A DNA stretch of 64,000 bases from Gillisella vitis (GCF_021559775.1 NZ_CP056047.1:124001-188000), one strand, 5' to 3'. Counted from the stretch's first letter, positions 7,758-16,944 are shown. Numbers and translations are program-made. The notes: generated by a model from the sequence alone, not told the origin.

Positions 7758-9748
7758 ACAATACCCTTGTTCGGCTGTGCTTTTCGGTTTCGTTCGTTGC
7801 CTCTCGGTACATGCGGGGTCTTGTTCCAGAAAAATGGCTTGGTTTTCAACTCGATCATCGCCCGCCAGGCGGCGATGGACGTCATCAGCCAATAGAGCGG
7901 AATGAACAGGTAGCGTTTGCCGATGCGGCGGCGTTCGAATTCGGTCATGGCGGCACGGCCGAGTGCCAGGAAAATCAGGTAGCTGCCGAGAATATTGACC
8001 AGGTCGATCCAGAACACCGTCAGGTCGCGCAGGGGAATGCCATCGGCGGGCGGGTTGGCCATGCTATAGACGGTCATGGTCAGGAATAGCAGAAGGGCGG
8101 GATGGCTCAGCGATGATAGCAGCATGCCGCCAATCATCAGATGAAAGACGGCAAAGGCCGATCCCCCCATTTCCTTGCAGGCGACGCGTGGTTCGCGCAT
8201 GACGATCAGCCATGTCTGTAGCCAGCCCTTGAACCATCGGCTGCGCTGGCCCATCCAGATGCGGCTGCTGACGGGTGCATCTTCAAGGGTTTGCCGGGTG
8301 ATCGTTTCACAGCGGTAGCCGGCCCGGAACAGTCTCAGCCCGAGATCGGCATCCTCTGTAACATTATAGGGGTCCCAGGCACCGACATCCTTCAAGGCCT
8401 CGATACGGAAATGGTTGGACGTCCCGCCGAGCGGCAAGGGCATGCCATGATAGGCAAGCATTGGCAGGGTGCCTCGAAACAAAGCCGCGTATTCGAGCGC
8501 AAACAAGGCACTAATCCAGCTTTCATCACCATTGGCGATGATCAGCGGCGCTTGCAGGCAGGCCACTTCAGGTGGGCGGGACAGGAAATGGGCATAGGCC
8601 TCCTTGAGTTGGGCGGGGTGCGGGCGATCCTCGGCGTCATACAGCACCAGAAAATCGCCACGGGCGCCTGACAGCGCATAGCTGAGTGCCTTCGGCTTGG
8701 TCCGCGGCCCAATCGGCGGGGTTGGGACGATCTCGATATGGGCCGGGATGTTTGCCTCCGCCAGCGCGCCCAGCGTGTCCAGGTCGTCGGCTTCGCAGAC
8801 AAGCTTGATATCCAGCCTGGAAACCGGCCAGTCCAGCCGCCGCAGCCCGTCTATCAATTGCGGGATCATGCTGCTTTCCCGATAAAGCGCCACAAGAACG
8901 GTATAGACTGGAAGCTCCACCGAGGCGGGCAAGGCGGGCGGGGGATCGCTCGCTCCGATTCGATAGGCCAGGGTCGCGGCTCGAAAGGCGAGCATGCAAA
9001 GATAAAGCAGCGATGTCAGAATATGCATCACCGCCAGCGCGTCATAGCCAAAGGTGGAGCAGGCGGCGAGTGTCGCCGTCAGCAGAGATCCTAGCCAGAA
9101 ACCTTGTTTGCCCGTCAAGACCATGCGCGCCGAGGACAGTGGTGCCGTATCGAACAGATGTGCCGTGGCTTTTTCCACGCGGTGTCGGGCGCCAGCCTGC
9201 CAGATAGCGCCAGAAAGGGCTCTCGGCGTGGTGATGGCAAGCGATGCTCGCAAATCCGGAGCATGCGCGAGCCGCTCCTTCAAGACATGGAATTGCCGTG
9301 CCTCGGGAACGATGACGGTGATCGGCGCGCGGACTTTGTCATGCAGCCGCAATAGGCCCGGCTTACGCAATTGGCTGTCCATGTGGTCGGAATAGAGAAC
9401 TTGCTCCACCGGAAGCACAGGCAGAAAGGGCAGGTCGAGATGCCGGGCGAGGGCGGCGTAATAGTCCTGCGCCTCCATGTCGCCAGTGGCCAGAAATTCC
9501 TGCTCTATCGATGTGCCATGGGCAAGCGCCTGCTGAATGAGACGCGACAGTAGCGGCTTTGGAAGCCCAAGCTGCTTCAGCACGAGCACTTCCTCGCCGA
9601 ACCGGTCGACCAGATCGACGGAGGATCGCAGCAGGGGCGGTTCAGGCGCGGAAAGGGAAAATGAAAAAGAGGATATATGTGAAAATGGCGCGGCGCGTTT
9701 CCTCGCCGCGATTCCTTTGCTAAACAATAACCGTACCTCACACCCCAT
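7754..9748 (-). CDS. Inner-membrane family 2 glycosyltransferase with MshEN-like N-terminus
   Basis: A processive-type glycosyltransferase of 664 residues. Residues ~45-130 (LGLPKPLLSRLI, LATGDMEAQDYYAALARHLD, LPFLP) resemble the GSPII/MshEN N-terminal module often fused to such enzymes. Two membrane segments lie near residues 210-260. The catalytic domain carries YTVLVALYRE, VCEADD, LVLYDAEDRP (DxD-type), EDADLGLRLFRAG and QRSRWFKGW (the QxxRW motif of cellulose-synthase-like enzymes), and is followed by several C-terminal membrane segments. The sugar and polymer are unknown. The annotated start is only 65 bases from the start of the divergent solute-binding protein and lacks a clear ribosome site, so the true start may be internal. 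Confidence 0.85.
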   Translation of the reverse strand: MGCEVRLLFSKGIAARKRAAPFSHISSFSFSLSAPEPPLLRSSVDLVDRFGEEVLVLKQLGLPKPLLSRLIQQALAHGTSIEQEFLATGDMEAQDYYAALARHLDLPFLPVLPVEQVLYSDHMDSQLRKPGLLRLHDKVRAPITVIVPEARQFHVLKERLAHAPDLRASLAITTPRALSGAIWQAGARHRVEKATAHLFDTAPLSSARMVLTGKQGFWLGSLLTATLAACSTFGYDALAVMHILTSLLYLCMLAFRAATLAYRIGASDPPPALPASVELPVYTVLVALYRESSMIPQLIDGLRRLDWPVSRLDIKLVCEADDLDTLGALAEANIPAHIEIVPTPPIGPRTKPKALSYALSGARGDFLVLYDAEDRPHPAQLKEAYAHFLSRPPEVACLQAPLIIANGDESWISALFALEYAALFRGTLPMLAYHGMPLPLGGTSNHFRIEALKDVGAWDPYNVTEDADLGLRLFRAGYRCETITRQTLEDAPVSSRIWMGQRSRWFKGWLQTWLIVMREPRVACKEMGGSAFAVFHLMIGGMLLSSLSHPALLLFLTMTVYSMANPPADGIPLRDLTVFWIDLVNILGSYLIFLALGRAAMTEFERRRIGKRYLFIPLYWLMTSIAAWRAMIELKTKPFFWNKTPHVPRGNERNRKAQPNKGIV

Positions 9749-9813
9749 TTGCCTGCCCGAAAGCGATGATAATGAGCCGGTTGAAAGTTACATCCCTGAA
9801 AACCAAGGGGCGC

Positions 9814-10686
9814 ATGAAGGCAATCACTGTATTGGCTGCTTTGACCTGTGGTGTGCTGCCTTTTCTATCCCTAGGTCTCGCACCCTTGCCTGTTCAGGCA
9901 CAGGCGCTTCCGTCCCAGCAATCGGTGCCGGTCCTGTTCGATGCGCGGGCGCGGTTGCCGAAGCCGGATCTATCGGTGCTGCTGCGGTTGCGGTTTCTCA
10001 CAACGGTGGATTTTCCACCCTTCAGTTTTCTCGATCAGACCGGCCATTTGACCGGCTATAATATTGACCTGGTGCGAGAGATCTGCCGCGAACTGGATGT
10101 CGAGGCGAAATGCGAGGTTCAGGCCGTGCCCTTTTCCGATATGGAAATCGCGTTGCTGAGCAAGCATGGCGATGCTGCGGTGGCGGGCATGGCGGTGACG
10201 GCAGGGTTGCGGCGGGATTTTGCCTTTTCCAGACCTTATCTGATGTTGCCGGCCCGTTTCGTTGTGCCGCGTGACAATCTCGGCAAGGCCGATACGCCTG
10301 CGGCATTGGCCGGAAAGCCGGTTGGTATCGTCACGGGCACGGCGCAGGAGGCCATGCTGAAAGCATTTTTCCCGGCGATCACGCCGGTGGGTTTTGCCGA
10401 TCAGGCCGCCTTGATGGATGCGCTGAAACAGAAAAAAATCCAGGCGGCCTTCGCCGATGGATTGCAGCTCTCGTTTTGGCTGGCCAGTGCCTCATCCGCC
10501 CAATGCTGCGCTTTCCTGGGAGGCCCTTTTCTATCGCAGCAGTTTCTCGGCGAAGGCATGACCATCATGGTGCGCAAGGAAGACGGCTTTCTGGCCGCCG
10601 CCTTTGACTATGCGCTGGTCTCCCTGTCGCGCAAGGGCAGGCTGGACGAATTGTCCCGCCGGTATTTTGCCGAGGGATTTTACTGA
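9814..10686 (+). CDS. Family 3 extracellular solute-binding protein
   Basis: Periplasmic ligand-binding protein of the amino-acid type (SBP_bac_3). From ATG 9814 it has a clean signal peptide, MKAITVLAALTCGVLPFLS continuing to PVQA. RFLTTVDFPPFSFLDQTGHL and TGYNIDLVREICREL, the classic opening of the fold, follow. Then come AGMAVTAGLRRDFAFSRPY, GIVTGTAQEAML, a middle lobe and RKGRLDELSRRYF. AAGGGG just upstream of 9814 and the signal peptide favour this start over ATGs at 9766/9772, which would leave just 17 bases to the divergent gene. No permease or ATPase lies beside it, so it may act as a sensor or orphan receptor. Ligand unknown. Confidence 0.85.
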   Translation: MKAITVLAALTCGVLPFLSLGLAPLPVQAQALPSQQSVPVLFDARARLPKPDLSVLLRLRFLTTVDFPPFSFLDQTGHLTGYNIDLVREICRELDVEAKCEVQAVPFSDMEIALLSKHGDAAVAGMAVTAGLRRDFAFSRPYLMLPARFVVPRDNLGKADTPAALAGKPVGIVTGTAQEAMLKAFFPAITPVGFADQAALMDALKQKKIQAAFADGLQLSFWLASASSAQCCAFLGGPFLSQQFLGEGMTIMVRKEDGFLAAAFDYALVSLSRKGRLDELSRRYFAEGFY

Positions 10687-10705
10687 AATATCTCAAGCAG
10701 GTGTT

Positions 10706-11119
10706 TTATGGCTTGCGATAGCGCGCAATGGCGCTGCGCTCGATGGCCGCGCAGGTCAGCTTGTCCAGGCCAAGACGATCCCGCAGCAATTGCAGCAGGC
10801 GGATTTCCTCTGGCAGGACGGTATGATCGACAGCGGCGACTTCGACGGCCAGCGCATAGGCCGTATCGTAAAGCCGTTCCGGCAGCGCGTCGCGGATGGT
10901 TTCCAGGGTGATGTCCAGTCCTTCCGGCCCAGCCAGCATGGCACCGCAGCGTCTGGCCACATCCAATACGGTGCTTTTATCGAAGCCTTCAAAGACCGGC
11001 GTGCTGGAGACCAGATTGCCGATCCGCTCAAGTTCCCGGTCATCCATGGCATTGTCGACGGCCGAGGTCATCACCATTGCGAAAATCAGGGCATCCTGAA
11101 GGGTCACCTGGGGGGTCAT
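10706..11119 (-). CDS. TerB-like (tellurite resistance TerB family) protein
   Basis: A 137-residue, mostly helical soluble protein. MTSAVDNAMDDRELERIGNL near the start and AVEVAAVDHTVLPEEIRLLQ later are the two acidic metal-binding-like helices typical of the TerB domain. ALPERLYDTAYALA lies between them. The family is found in tellurite and stress systems, but stand-alone alphaproteobacterial members are functionally uncharacterised. ACAGGAAC lies ahead of the start. It converges with the solute-binding protein gene, leaving a 19-base gap, and no ter genes lie nearby. Confidence 0.8.
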   Translation of the reverse strand: MTPQVTLQDALIFAMVMTSAVDNAMDDRELERIGNLVSSTPVFEGFDKSTVLDVARRCGAMLAGPEGLDITLETIRDALPERLYDTAYALAVEVAAVDHTVLPEEIRLLQLLRDRLGLDKLTCAAIERSAIARYRKP

Positions 11120-11293
11120 GGAAATTCTGTTCCTGTCATTTGCTTTATCGTCTTGGGCTTATCTTATGGGCCATCTGGATATGGCCGAAGACCGGTTCGC
11201 CTTGAAGAATGGCGATTGCCATCTGCCGTTTCAAGAGGCTGGCATTCTGCCTCAGCAGGCCCCTGCAAAAAATCGATGAATGGCAAATAATTC

Positions 11294-11968
11294 CTACTGG
11301 CTGACCCAGATGATTCGGGCGATCCATTCGACGTCCTGCATATCCAATACCCGGTTCGGATGGTCGGGATTGATCGAAATGAGATCAACGGTCCGCGCCG
11401 TCTGGCGGCCCAGTACCTTGGCCATGACCTCGCCATCGCAGGTTTTGACGACGACCCGGTCGCCCCGGCGCACAGGCGCACCTGGCTCAACGATCAGAAT
11501 ATCGCCATCGCGATAAAGTGGCTTCATACTGTCGCCCTGAATTTCCAGGGCATAGACGCCTGGCTTGGCGGAGGTCGGTAAATCCACCAGATCCCAGCCT
11601 TGTCCGGCTGGAAAACCGCCATCGTCAAAAAAACCGCCCGAGCCCGCCTGGGCCAAGCCAAGCAGCGGTATAGTGCCGATCTGCGGCGGAAAATTGCCAT
11701 CCGGCAATGTCTCGTGAACGGCATTGACCTGATGGTTGTCATTGCTGATCAGCGTGACGAATTGATCGATCCGCGCACCTGTCGCTTCCAGCACCTTAGC
11801 GATGGATTCGGTCGATGGCCAGCGCATGCGTCCATCCGGCCCGACCCGCTTGGACTTGTTGAACGAGGTTGGATCAAGGCCGGCCTTTCGTGCCAGCCCG
11901 GACGGCGTCAGATGATACTGCTCGGCAAGCCGGTCAATCGCATTCCAGATTGTCTCGTGTGAAAGCAT
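11294..11968 (-). CDS. XRE-family repressor with LexA/CI-type S24 peptidase domain
   Basis: Predicted self-processing transcription regulator of 224 residues. The start MLSHETIWNAIDRLAEQYHL at 11968 is preceded by GGCGGGAT; the upstream extension to 12103 is not conserved-looking. Residues 1-60 form a helix-turn-helix (LTPSGLARKAGLDPTSFNKSKR). After a linker comes PLLGLAQAGSGG, whose Ala-Gly could be the cleavage site. The S24 core follows: EIQGDSMKPLYRDGD with the nucleophile Ser, GDRVVVKTCDGEVMAKVLG with the general-base Lys, and ISINPDHP. It resembles phage CI-like and pyocin-regulator proteins, but no phage genes surround it. Targets unknown. Confidence 0.85.
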   Translation of the reverse strand: MLSHETIWNAIDRLAEQYHLTPSGLARKAGLDPTSFNKSKRVGPDGRMRWPSTESIAKVLEATGARIDQFVTLISNDNHQVNAVHETLPDGNFPPQIGTIPLLGLAQAGSGGFFDDGGFPAGQGWDLVDLPTSAKPGVYALEIQGDSMKPLYRDGDILIVEPGAPVRRGDRVVVKTCDGEVMAKVLGRQTARTVDLISINPDHPNRVLDMQDVEWIARIIWVSQ

Positions 11969-12192
11969 ATCCCGCCAAACCCCGGCATTTATCAGCCGTC
12001 GACAAACGGCTTCGACCCACCTCGCCATATATCGGCCAAATGCGGTCGAGAGTAAAGATCTTGGAGGAATAAAATCCTCGATTGTTCCTGTTTCTGCGCA
12101 CAAAGCCCAACTCGCCTCATGCCACGACGATGCGGACTGAGGAGAGCGGGCAGATCGGCATCAGGCGAGGAAGATGAAAGCCAGTCCTGCCC

Positions 12193-12840
12193 TCAAGCGA
12201 CCATGGCCATATTGAGCCGCCCCAGTTGGATGACCGCCTGGGTTCGGCTATCGACCTTGAGCTTGAGCAGAATGGCGGAGACATGCGCCTTGATCGTGGC
12301 TTCCGAAACGCTGAGTTCATAGGCGATCTGCTTGTTCAGCAAGCCTTCGCACAACATGCCGAGCACCCGGTTCTGCTGAGGGGTCAGTGTGCGCAGCCGT
12401 GCCATGATATCGGCCAGCTCAGGGTCCTGTTCCTGATCCTCGACATAGGATGAAGGCGTGAAGATATCGCCGTTCAGCACGGTCTGGATCGCGGAGCGAA
12501 TGTCATCGATGCCAGAGGATTTGGAAATGAAACCGGAAGCGCCAAGCTCCAGCGAGCGGCGGATCGTGGCGCAATCGTCGGTGGCCGAACAGATAATGAT
12601 CGGCAGGCTGGAAAACTCCGCACGCAAGGCCATCAGGCCGGAAAAGCCGCTGACGCCTGGCATGGCCAGATCAAGCAGCAGGACATCGGCATCCGGATGC
12701 TGATCCGCCGCCAGTCGGGCCGCCTCGAAATCGCCAGCTTCGACAATGTCCTGCCTGCCATCCATGCCGCTCACGGCTTGCCGAAGCGCGCCGCGAAACA
12801 AGGGATGATCGTCCGCGATAATGATTGTTTGCTCAGCCAT
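12193..12840 (-). CDS. NarL/FixJ-family response regulator
   Basis: Two-domain regulator of 215 residues. The start MAEQTIIIADDHPLFRGALR at 12840 has GGGAGGGGG just upstream. The receiver domain has the acidic pair in IADDHP, the phospho-acceptor Asp in LLLDLAMPGVSGF, the Ser/Thr switch in ICSATDD and the Lys in GFISKSSG. Residues ~145-210 are a LuxR-type DNA-binding domain (LTPQQNRVLGMLCEGLLNKQ, IAYELSVSEATIKAHVSAIL). No histidine kinase lies beside it. The hybrid kinase at 48862-52371 (a CrbS-like protein) typically works with a regulator of this kind, so a link is possible but unproven. Confidence 0.92.
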   Translation of the reverse strand: MAEQTIIIADDHPLFRGALRQAVSGMDGRQDIVEAGDFEAARLAADQHPDADVLLLDLAMPGVSGFSGLMALRAEFSSLPIIICSATDDCATIRRSLELGASGFISKSSGIDDIRSAIQTVLNGDIFTPSSYVEDQEQDPELADIMARLRTLTPQQNRVLGMLCEGLLNKQIAYELSVSEATIKAHVSAILLKLKVDSRTQAVIQLGRLNMAMVA

Positions 12841-13287
12841 CGTCTGCCCCCTCCCAAGAGCTTTCGTTGTGCAGCACCGCTCGCGTCTGTCGCGTCGGGA
12901 TGTTAGTTTAACGTTTGTTCTGCTGTTTGTGCAAGCGGGAACACCGAGGCCGGCGTCCGATCGCCCAATTCCCGGCTCTAATCCTGTGCTGAAGGGATGC
13001 AAGATAGCATTCTATTCATAGGGTTGGGTCAGGAATTAAATAATACCATAGATTGCTTTAGGTGAACAATACATCAAGCCGAAAATGGCGGTTACGAAAA
13101 TGATCATGCCTGGAGTGTGCTTTGATATATTGATGCCAGTCACTCCAGGGCTATGTGATGGCCAGCGCCATAGGGGACGAATTCGGTTCATTTCCGCCGT
13201 CTGATGCTGTCTGGCGTGGACAAGTCGTTGCTGTTGGGGCAAACCGGCGCAACGCTCGTGTCCCAAGATCGCGATAAGGATGACATC
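12841..13287. other. Divergent intergenic region between the response regulator and DUF952 gene
   Basis: No gene supported in about 450 bases. It contains an AT-rich core (13010-13070) that may hold promoters, and a 9-bp inverted repeat CCTGGAGTG (13109-13117) / CACTCCAGG (13141-13149) around a 23-base loop whose role is unknown. Confidence 0.55.
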
Positions 13288-13635
13288 ATGGCAAATGCAA
13301 TCTACAAGATCGTGCCAGACGCCCTCTGGCAAAAGGCCCGTGCCGATGGTGTGTTTGCCGGTGCGCCAATCGATCTCCAGGACGGTTTCATCCATTTTTC
13401 CACTGCGATCCAGGCGAAGGACACCGCAAGGTTGCATTTTGCCGGACAACAAGACCTGTTGCTGGTCGCGGTCGATGGGGAGGCACTGGGAGCGGCCCTG
13501 ATCTTTGAACCCTCACGCGGCGGCGCGCTGTTTCCGCATCTTTATGCGCCCTTGCCGCTCTCCGCTGTTTTGTGGGAAAAACCGCTGCCGCTTGGAAAAG
13601 ACGGCCTGCACCAGTTTCCGGAGGACATGGCATGA
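13288..13635 (+). CDS. DUF952 family protein
   Basis: A 115-residue protein beginning MANAIYKIVPDALWQKARAD, with the family hallmark GFIHFSTAIQAKDTARLHF, LLLVAVDGEALG and FPHLYAPLPLSAV. AAGGA lies seven bases ahead of the ATG at 13288. The domain is widespread, often described as a small possible ADP-ribosyltransferase-related fold, but no activity is established. Its stop overlaps the pyrD start (ATGA), so the two are translationally coupled; whether it bears on pyrimidine synthesis is unknown. Confidence 0.85.
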   Translation: MANAIYKIVPDALWQKARADGVFAGAPIDLQDGFIHFSTAIQAKDTARLHFAGQQDLLLVAVDGEALGAALIFEPSRGGALFPHLYAPLPLSAVLWEKPLPLGKDGLHQFPEDMA

Positions 13636-14723
13636 TTGATCCGTTCAAGCGCTTCGCCCGCCCGGGCCTGTTTTTGTTCGACGCCGAAACCGCCCATGGC
13701 CTGTCGATTGCCGGGCTAAAAACCAGCCTGATGCCGAAATGCCACTTGCCGGACGATCCCCGGTTAGCGCAGACTGTTGCTGGTCTGCATTTTCCCAACC
13801 CACTCGGCATGGCGGCTGGCTATGACAAGAATGCCGAAGTGCCGGACGAATTGCTGGGTCTCGGCTTCGGCTTTGCCGAAGTGGGAACGCTGACGCCAAA
13901 GCCGCAGGGCGGTAATCCCAAGCCTCGGATTTTCCGGTTGGTTCGCGATGAGGCCGTTATCAATCGTCTCGGTTTTAATAATGAAGGGCATGAGGCGGCC
14001 TTTGCCAGGCTGAAGGCGCGATCAGGGAGGCCGGGCGTGGTCGGCATCAATATTGGCGCCAATAAGGATGCCGAGGACCGGATTGCCGATTATGTCACGG
14101 GCATTCGGCGCTTTTATCCGCTGGCCAGCTATTTCACCGCCAATATTTCCTCGCCCAACACGCCGGGCCTGCGCGATTTGCAGGCAAAGGACAGTCTCGG
14201 CCATCTGCTGGACGCGGTGCTGGCCGCCCGCGCCGATGAGGCGGCCAAGGCGGGCCGCCGGGTGCCGGTCTTCCTGAAGATCGCCCCTGATCTGACCGAG
14301 GAAGGCATGGATGACATTGCCGAAGTGGTTCTGGGCCGCGATCTGGACGGGTTGATCGTCTCTAACACCACGCTGTCGCGCGATGGCCTGACGGATACAA
14401 GGCAGGCGGGCGAGGCGGGCGGATTGTCGGGCAAGCCCTTGTTCGAGAAATCGACGGCGGTGCTGGCCCGTATGCGCCACCGGGTTGGACCGGCCCTGCC
14501 GATCATTGGCGTCGGTGGTGTTTCCTCGGCGCAGACGGCGCTGGAGAAAATCAAGGCCGGTGCCGATCTGGTGCAGCTCTATTCCTGCATGGTGTATGAA
14601 GGGCCGGGACTGCCCGCCGCCATCGTCAAGGGCCTGTCACAGGTGCTGGACCGCGATGGCATTGCCTCGATTGCGCAGCTGCGTGACAGCAGGGTTGATT
14701 ACTGGCGGGCGCTGAAGGTCTGA
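13632..14723 (+). CDS. pyrD: Dihydroorotate dehydrogenase (quinone), class 2
   Basis: Membrane-associated flavoenzyme of pyrimidine synthesis that oxidises dihydroorotate to orotate and passes electrons to quinone. From ATG 13632 it has 363 residues, the class 2 length, with an amphipathic N-terminal helix (MIDPFKRFARPGLFLFDAET). Signatures include NPLGMAAGYDKNAE, EVGTLTPKPQGGNPKPRIFR, INRLGFNNEG, ANISSPNTPGLRDLQ (with the catalytic Ser environment), VSNTT and IGVGGVSSAQTALEKI. The start codon overlaps the DUF952 stop. The 3' end overlaps the convergent MATE gene by 25 bases. Confidence 0.96.
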   Translation: MIDPFKRFARPGLFLFDAETAHGLSIAGLKTSLMPKCHLPDDPRLAQTVAGLHFPNPLGMAAGYDKNAEVPDELLGLGFGFAEVGTLTPKPQGGNPKPRIFRLVRDEAVINRLGFNNEGHEAAFARLKARSGRPGVVGINIGANKDAEDRIADYVTGIRRFYPLASYFTANISSPNTPGLRDLQAKDSLGHLLDAVLAARADEAAKAGRRVPVFLKIAPDLTEEGMDDIAEVVLGRDLDGLIVSNTTLSRDGLTDTRQAGEAGGLSGKPLFEKSTAVLARMRHRVGPALPIIGVGGVSSAQTALEKIKAGADLVQLYSCMVYEGPGLPAAIVKGLSQVLDRDGIASIAQLRDSRVDYWRALKV

Positions 14724-16042
14724 TCGCTGCGGCTTTTGAGCCGCAGCGCCAGGAAAAGGCCGCGAAACGCCAGAAACAGGTTGAGCGCCAGCCATAGTCC
14801 GTGATTGCCTAGCAGCGGCACGAACAGCGCCAGCGCGACCAGATAACCGGCAAAGGCCGCCAGCATCATATTGCGCATATCGCTAGACCAGGCGGCCCCG
14901 ATGAAGACCCCATCCATCTGGAAGGCCAGCGCCCCGGTCATGGCGGTCATGGCGGCCCAGGGCAGAAACTCGCGTGCCACGCGGCGAACCTCTTCAGCCG
15001 TCGTCATCATGTCAATGATCGCCCCACCTGCGCCCAGGAAAAACAGCAGGCTGGTGAGCGCCAGTCCGAAGGACCAGAGGCTGGTGAGCCTGACGGCCTG
15101 GTCGAAAGCGGGGCGGTAGCGGGCGCCGACGGCTCGACCGACAATCTGCTCGGCAGCATTGGCAATGCCATCCAGATAGAAGGAGGCAATCATAAAGAAA
15201 TTCATCAGCAACGCATTGGCGGCAAGGGTTACGGCGCCAAAGCCGGTGCCGATCCGGGTCAATAGCGTGAAGGCCGCCAGCAAGACGAAGCTGCGGATCA
15301 GGATGTCGCGGTTAAGCGCGAACAATTGGGCGAGCTTGTTGCGATCCAGCAATTCGGCCAGAGACGGAAACAGCGTCCTGTCGGTGCGCGCTAGAATGAT
15401 CGCCAACCCCGCCAGCGTGGCGGTGGCTTCCCCGGCCACAGCACCCCAGGCGACGCCGGACACGCCCCAGCCAAGGTGCAGACCAAGGTAGATTGAAAGC
15501 AGAATATTGACGCCGTTCAGCGCAATTTGCAGGCCAAGCGCCAGCGCGCCTTTGCCGCGCCCCAGGATAAAGCCCATGATGGTGAAGTTGGCGAGCGTTA
15601 ACGGCCCGGCCAGGATGCGGGTGGAAAAATAGATCGACGTCACTTCAGCCACCCGCCCCTGCGGCCCCATCAGCGCCAGCCCGGCCTTCAGCAGTAGGGG
15701 AGACAGCAGCAGCAACAGCAGCCCAATGCCCAGCGACAGGATCATGGAGCGACAGAACACCGCCACCTGATCGCGTGCATCCTGACGGCCATGCGCTTGG
15801 GCCACCAGCGCGGTGGTGGAGGCGCGCAGGAAATTGAGGCTGGCAAACACCAGATCGAACAGCACGGCACCAATTGCCAGGCCCGCAAGTGCTGCCGCTT
15901 CGCCGGTTCGGCCAATGACGGCGGTATCGGTAATGCCCAGAAGCGGTGTGGTGATGTAGCCAATGGTCATCGGAAGGGCGATGGCCAGCACGCCGCGATG
16001 GGTCACACGAAAAGCGCGGTCGGGGGGATTGGCGATGGTCAT
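14699..16042 (-). CDS. MATE family efflux transporter (DinF-like)
   Basis: Integral inner-membrane antiporter of 447 residues, probably exporting cationic drugs or metabolites with Na+ or H+. About twelve hydrophobic segments are visible, in two six-helix halves. The N-terminal GVLAIALPMTIGYITTPLLGI TDTAVIGRTGEA region is the usual MATE opening, and YLDGIANAAEQIVGRAVGAR marks the second half. The DinF subgroup is suggested by this second motif. No regulator lies next to it. It is followed upstream on the same strand by the CAP lipoprotein gene with a 43-base gap, so the three minus genes 14699-16944 may form one transcript. Confidence 0.9.
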   Translation of the reverse strand: MTIANPPDRAFRVTHRGVLAIALPMTIGYITTPLLGITDTAVIGRTGEAAALAGLAIGAVLFDLVFASLNFLRASTTALVAQAHGRQDARDQVAVFCRSMILSLGIGLLLLLLSPLLLKAGLALMGPQGRVAEVTSIYFSTRILAGPLTLANFTIMGFILGRGKGALALGLQIALNGVNILLSIYLGLHLGWGVSGVAWGAVAGEATATLAGLAIILARTDRTLFPSLAELLDRNKLAQLFALNRDILIRSFVLLAAFTLLTRIGTGFGAVTLAANALLMNFFMIASFYLDGIANAAEQIVGRAVGARYRPAFDQAVRLTSLWSFGLALTSLLFFLGAGGAIIDMMTTAEEVRRVAREFLPWAAMTAMTGALAFQMDGVFIGAAWSSDMRNMMLAAFAGYLVALALFVPLLGNHGLWLALNLFLAFRGLFLALRLKSRSDQTFSARQ

Positions 16043-16085
16043 GAAAGGCTCCAGCAGGCGAGGAACGGCCCGCCGAAGCCCTTTA

Positions 16086-16676
16086 TCACCCGATTCTCAA
16101 GCGAATGCCAGTTGGCGGCGGTCCCATTTCGCTCTCCGGACGTGGCGTGCCGGACAGAACCATGGCCCAATAGGGCTTGTTACCGCGTGACGGTATGCGC
16201 GCCACGGCCACACCCAGCCCGTGATAGGGGCCGAGCATATTTTCCAGATGATGGGACGAGTTGATCCAGGCCTGCATGGCGGCATCTGCCGTCTGCTGCA
16301 ACATCGCGACATTTTCAGCGGCGGGAAGCTGGACATTGCCTGAGCGCATCCGCGCCCCGAAACTGTCGCCTACACCAATCAGATGTGCCATTTTCTCAGC
16401 CTGGGCCATGCGATTGGCCTGGAACATCGCGGCCTTGGCGGCCTGCGGATCGCTAACCAGCACCGGCTTGCCGTTCTTCTGGCGTAATGCGTTGACCATC
16501 GGCAGAAAGGCAGCGGTCTCGTCCTCAACATCTGACGGGGCGGAAGGCTTGAGCGCAGGCGTGGCGCAACCGCTCAGCAGGGCTGCAAGCCCAAGGCCGC
16601 CCAGCGCCAAAAGCTCGCGGCGGCCAGCCTTTGGCGTTGAGACGGCCTGGGGCATCAAGAGGGATTTGGATCGCAT
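16086..16676 (-). CDS. CAP-domain (SCP/PR1) lipoprotein
   Basis: A 196-residue exported lipoprotein. The N-terminus has RRELLALGGLGLAALLSGC, a signal peptide with the lipobox Leu-Ser-Gly-Cys; a twin Arg before the hydrophobic stretch hints at Tat export. The CAP domain shows MVNALRQKNGKPVL, AENVAM, AWINSSHHLENMLGPYHGLG and PYWAMVLSG, the usual sequence of CAP motifs. Function of bacterial CAP proteins is mostly unknown. Its ATG lies one base after the DUF6460 stop, so the two are translationally coupled. Confidence 0.88.
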   Translation of the reverse strand: MRSKSLLMPQAVSTPKAGRRELLALGGLGLAALLSGCATPALKPSAPSDVEDETAAFLPMVNALRQKNGKPVLVSDPQAAKAAMFQANRMAQAEKMAHLIGVGDSFGARMRSGNVQLPAAENVAMLQQTADAAMQAWINSSHHLENMLGPYHGLGVAVARIPSRGNKPYWAMVLSGTPRPESEMGPPPTGIRLRIG

Positions 16677-16677
16677 G

Positions 16678-16944
16678 TTATTTCCGCAGATTGAGAAGCC
16701 GGATCAGGATGAAAACCGGAATGACGATACTGGCGCCCAGCAACAGATAGTCTCCGAACTGGCCGAGTGCCGCAAACCCCTTGTGCCAGACATCCAGGAT
16801 GAAATGCCGGATACCCTCAATAATGTCATAGGGGTAAATGCCGAATATCCGCATGACAAAGCCGACGATCACCGAAACGACGAGCAGTTTGATGATCGTT
16901 CGGCCAATCGAATCGCCCAGAAATCTGTTCACGCCATCGGTCAT
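16678..16944 (-). CDS. DUF6460 small membrane protein
   Basis: An 88-residue protein beginning MTDGVNRFLGDSIGRTIIKL. It has one hydrophobic segment near residues 18-38 and another near 66-84 (LLLGASIVIPVFILIRLLNL). The pattern (VNRFLG, GRTIIKLLVVS, GIYPYDIIEGI, LLGASIVIPVFILIRL) matches a conserved alphaproteobacterial family that I recall as DUF6460. No function is known. It is the first gene of a coupled pair with the CAP lipoprotein. Confidence 0.75.
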   Translation of the reverse strand: MTDGVNRFLGDSIGRTIIKLLVVSVIVGFVMRIFGIYPYDIIEGIRHFILDVWHKGFAALGQFGDYLLLGASIVIPVFILIRLLNLRK

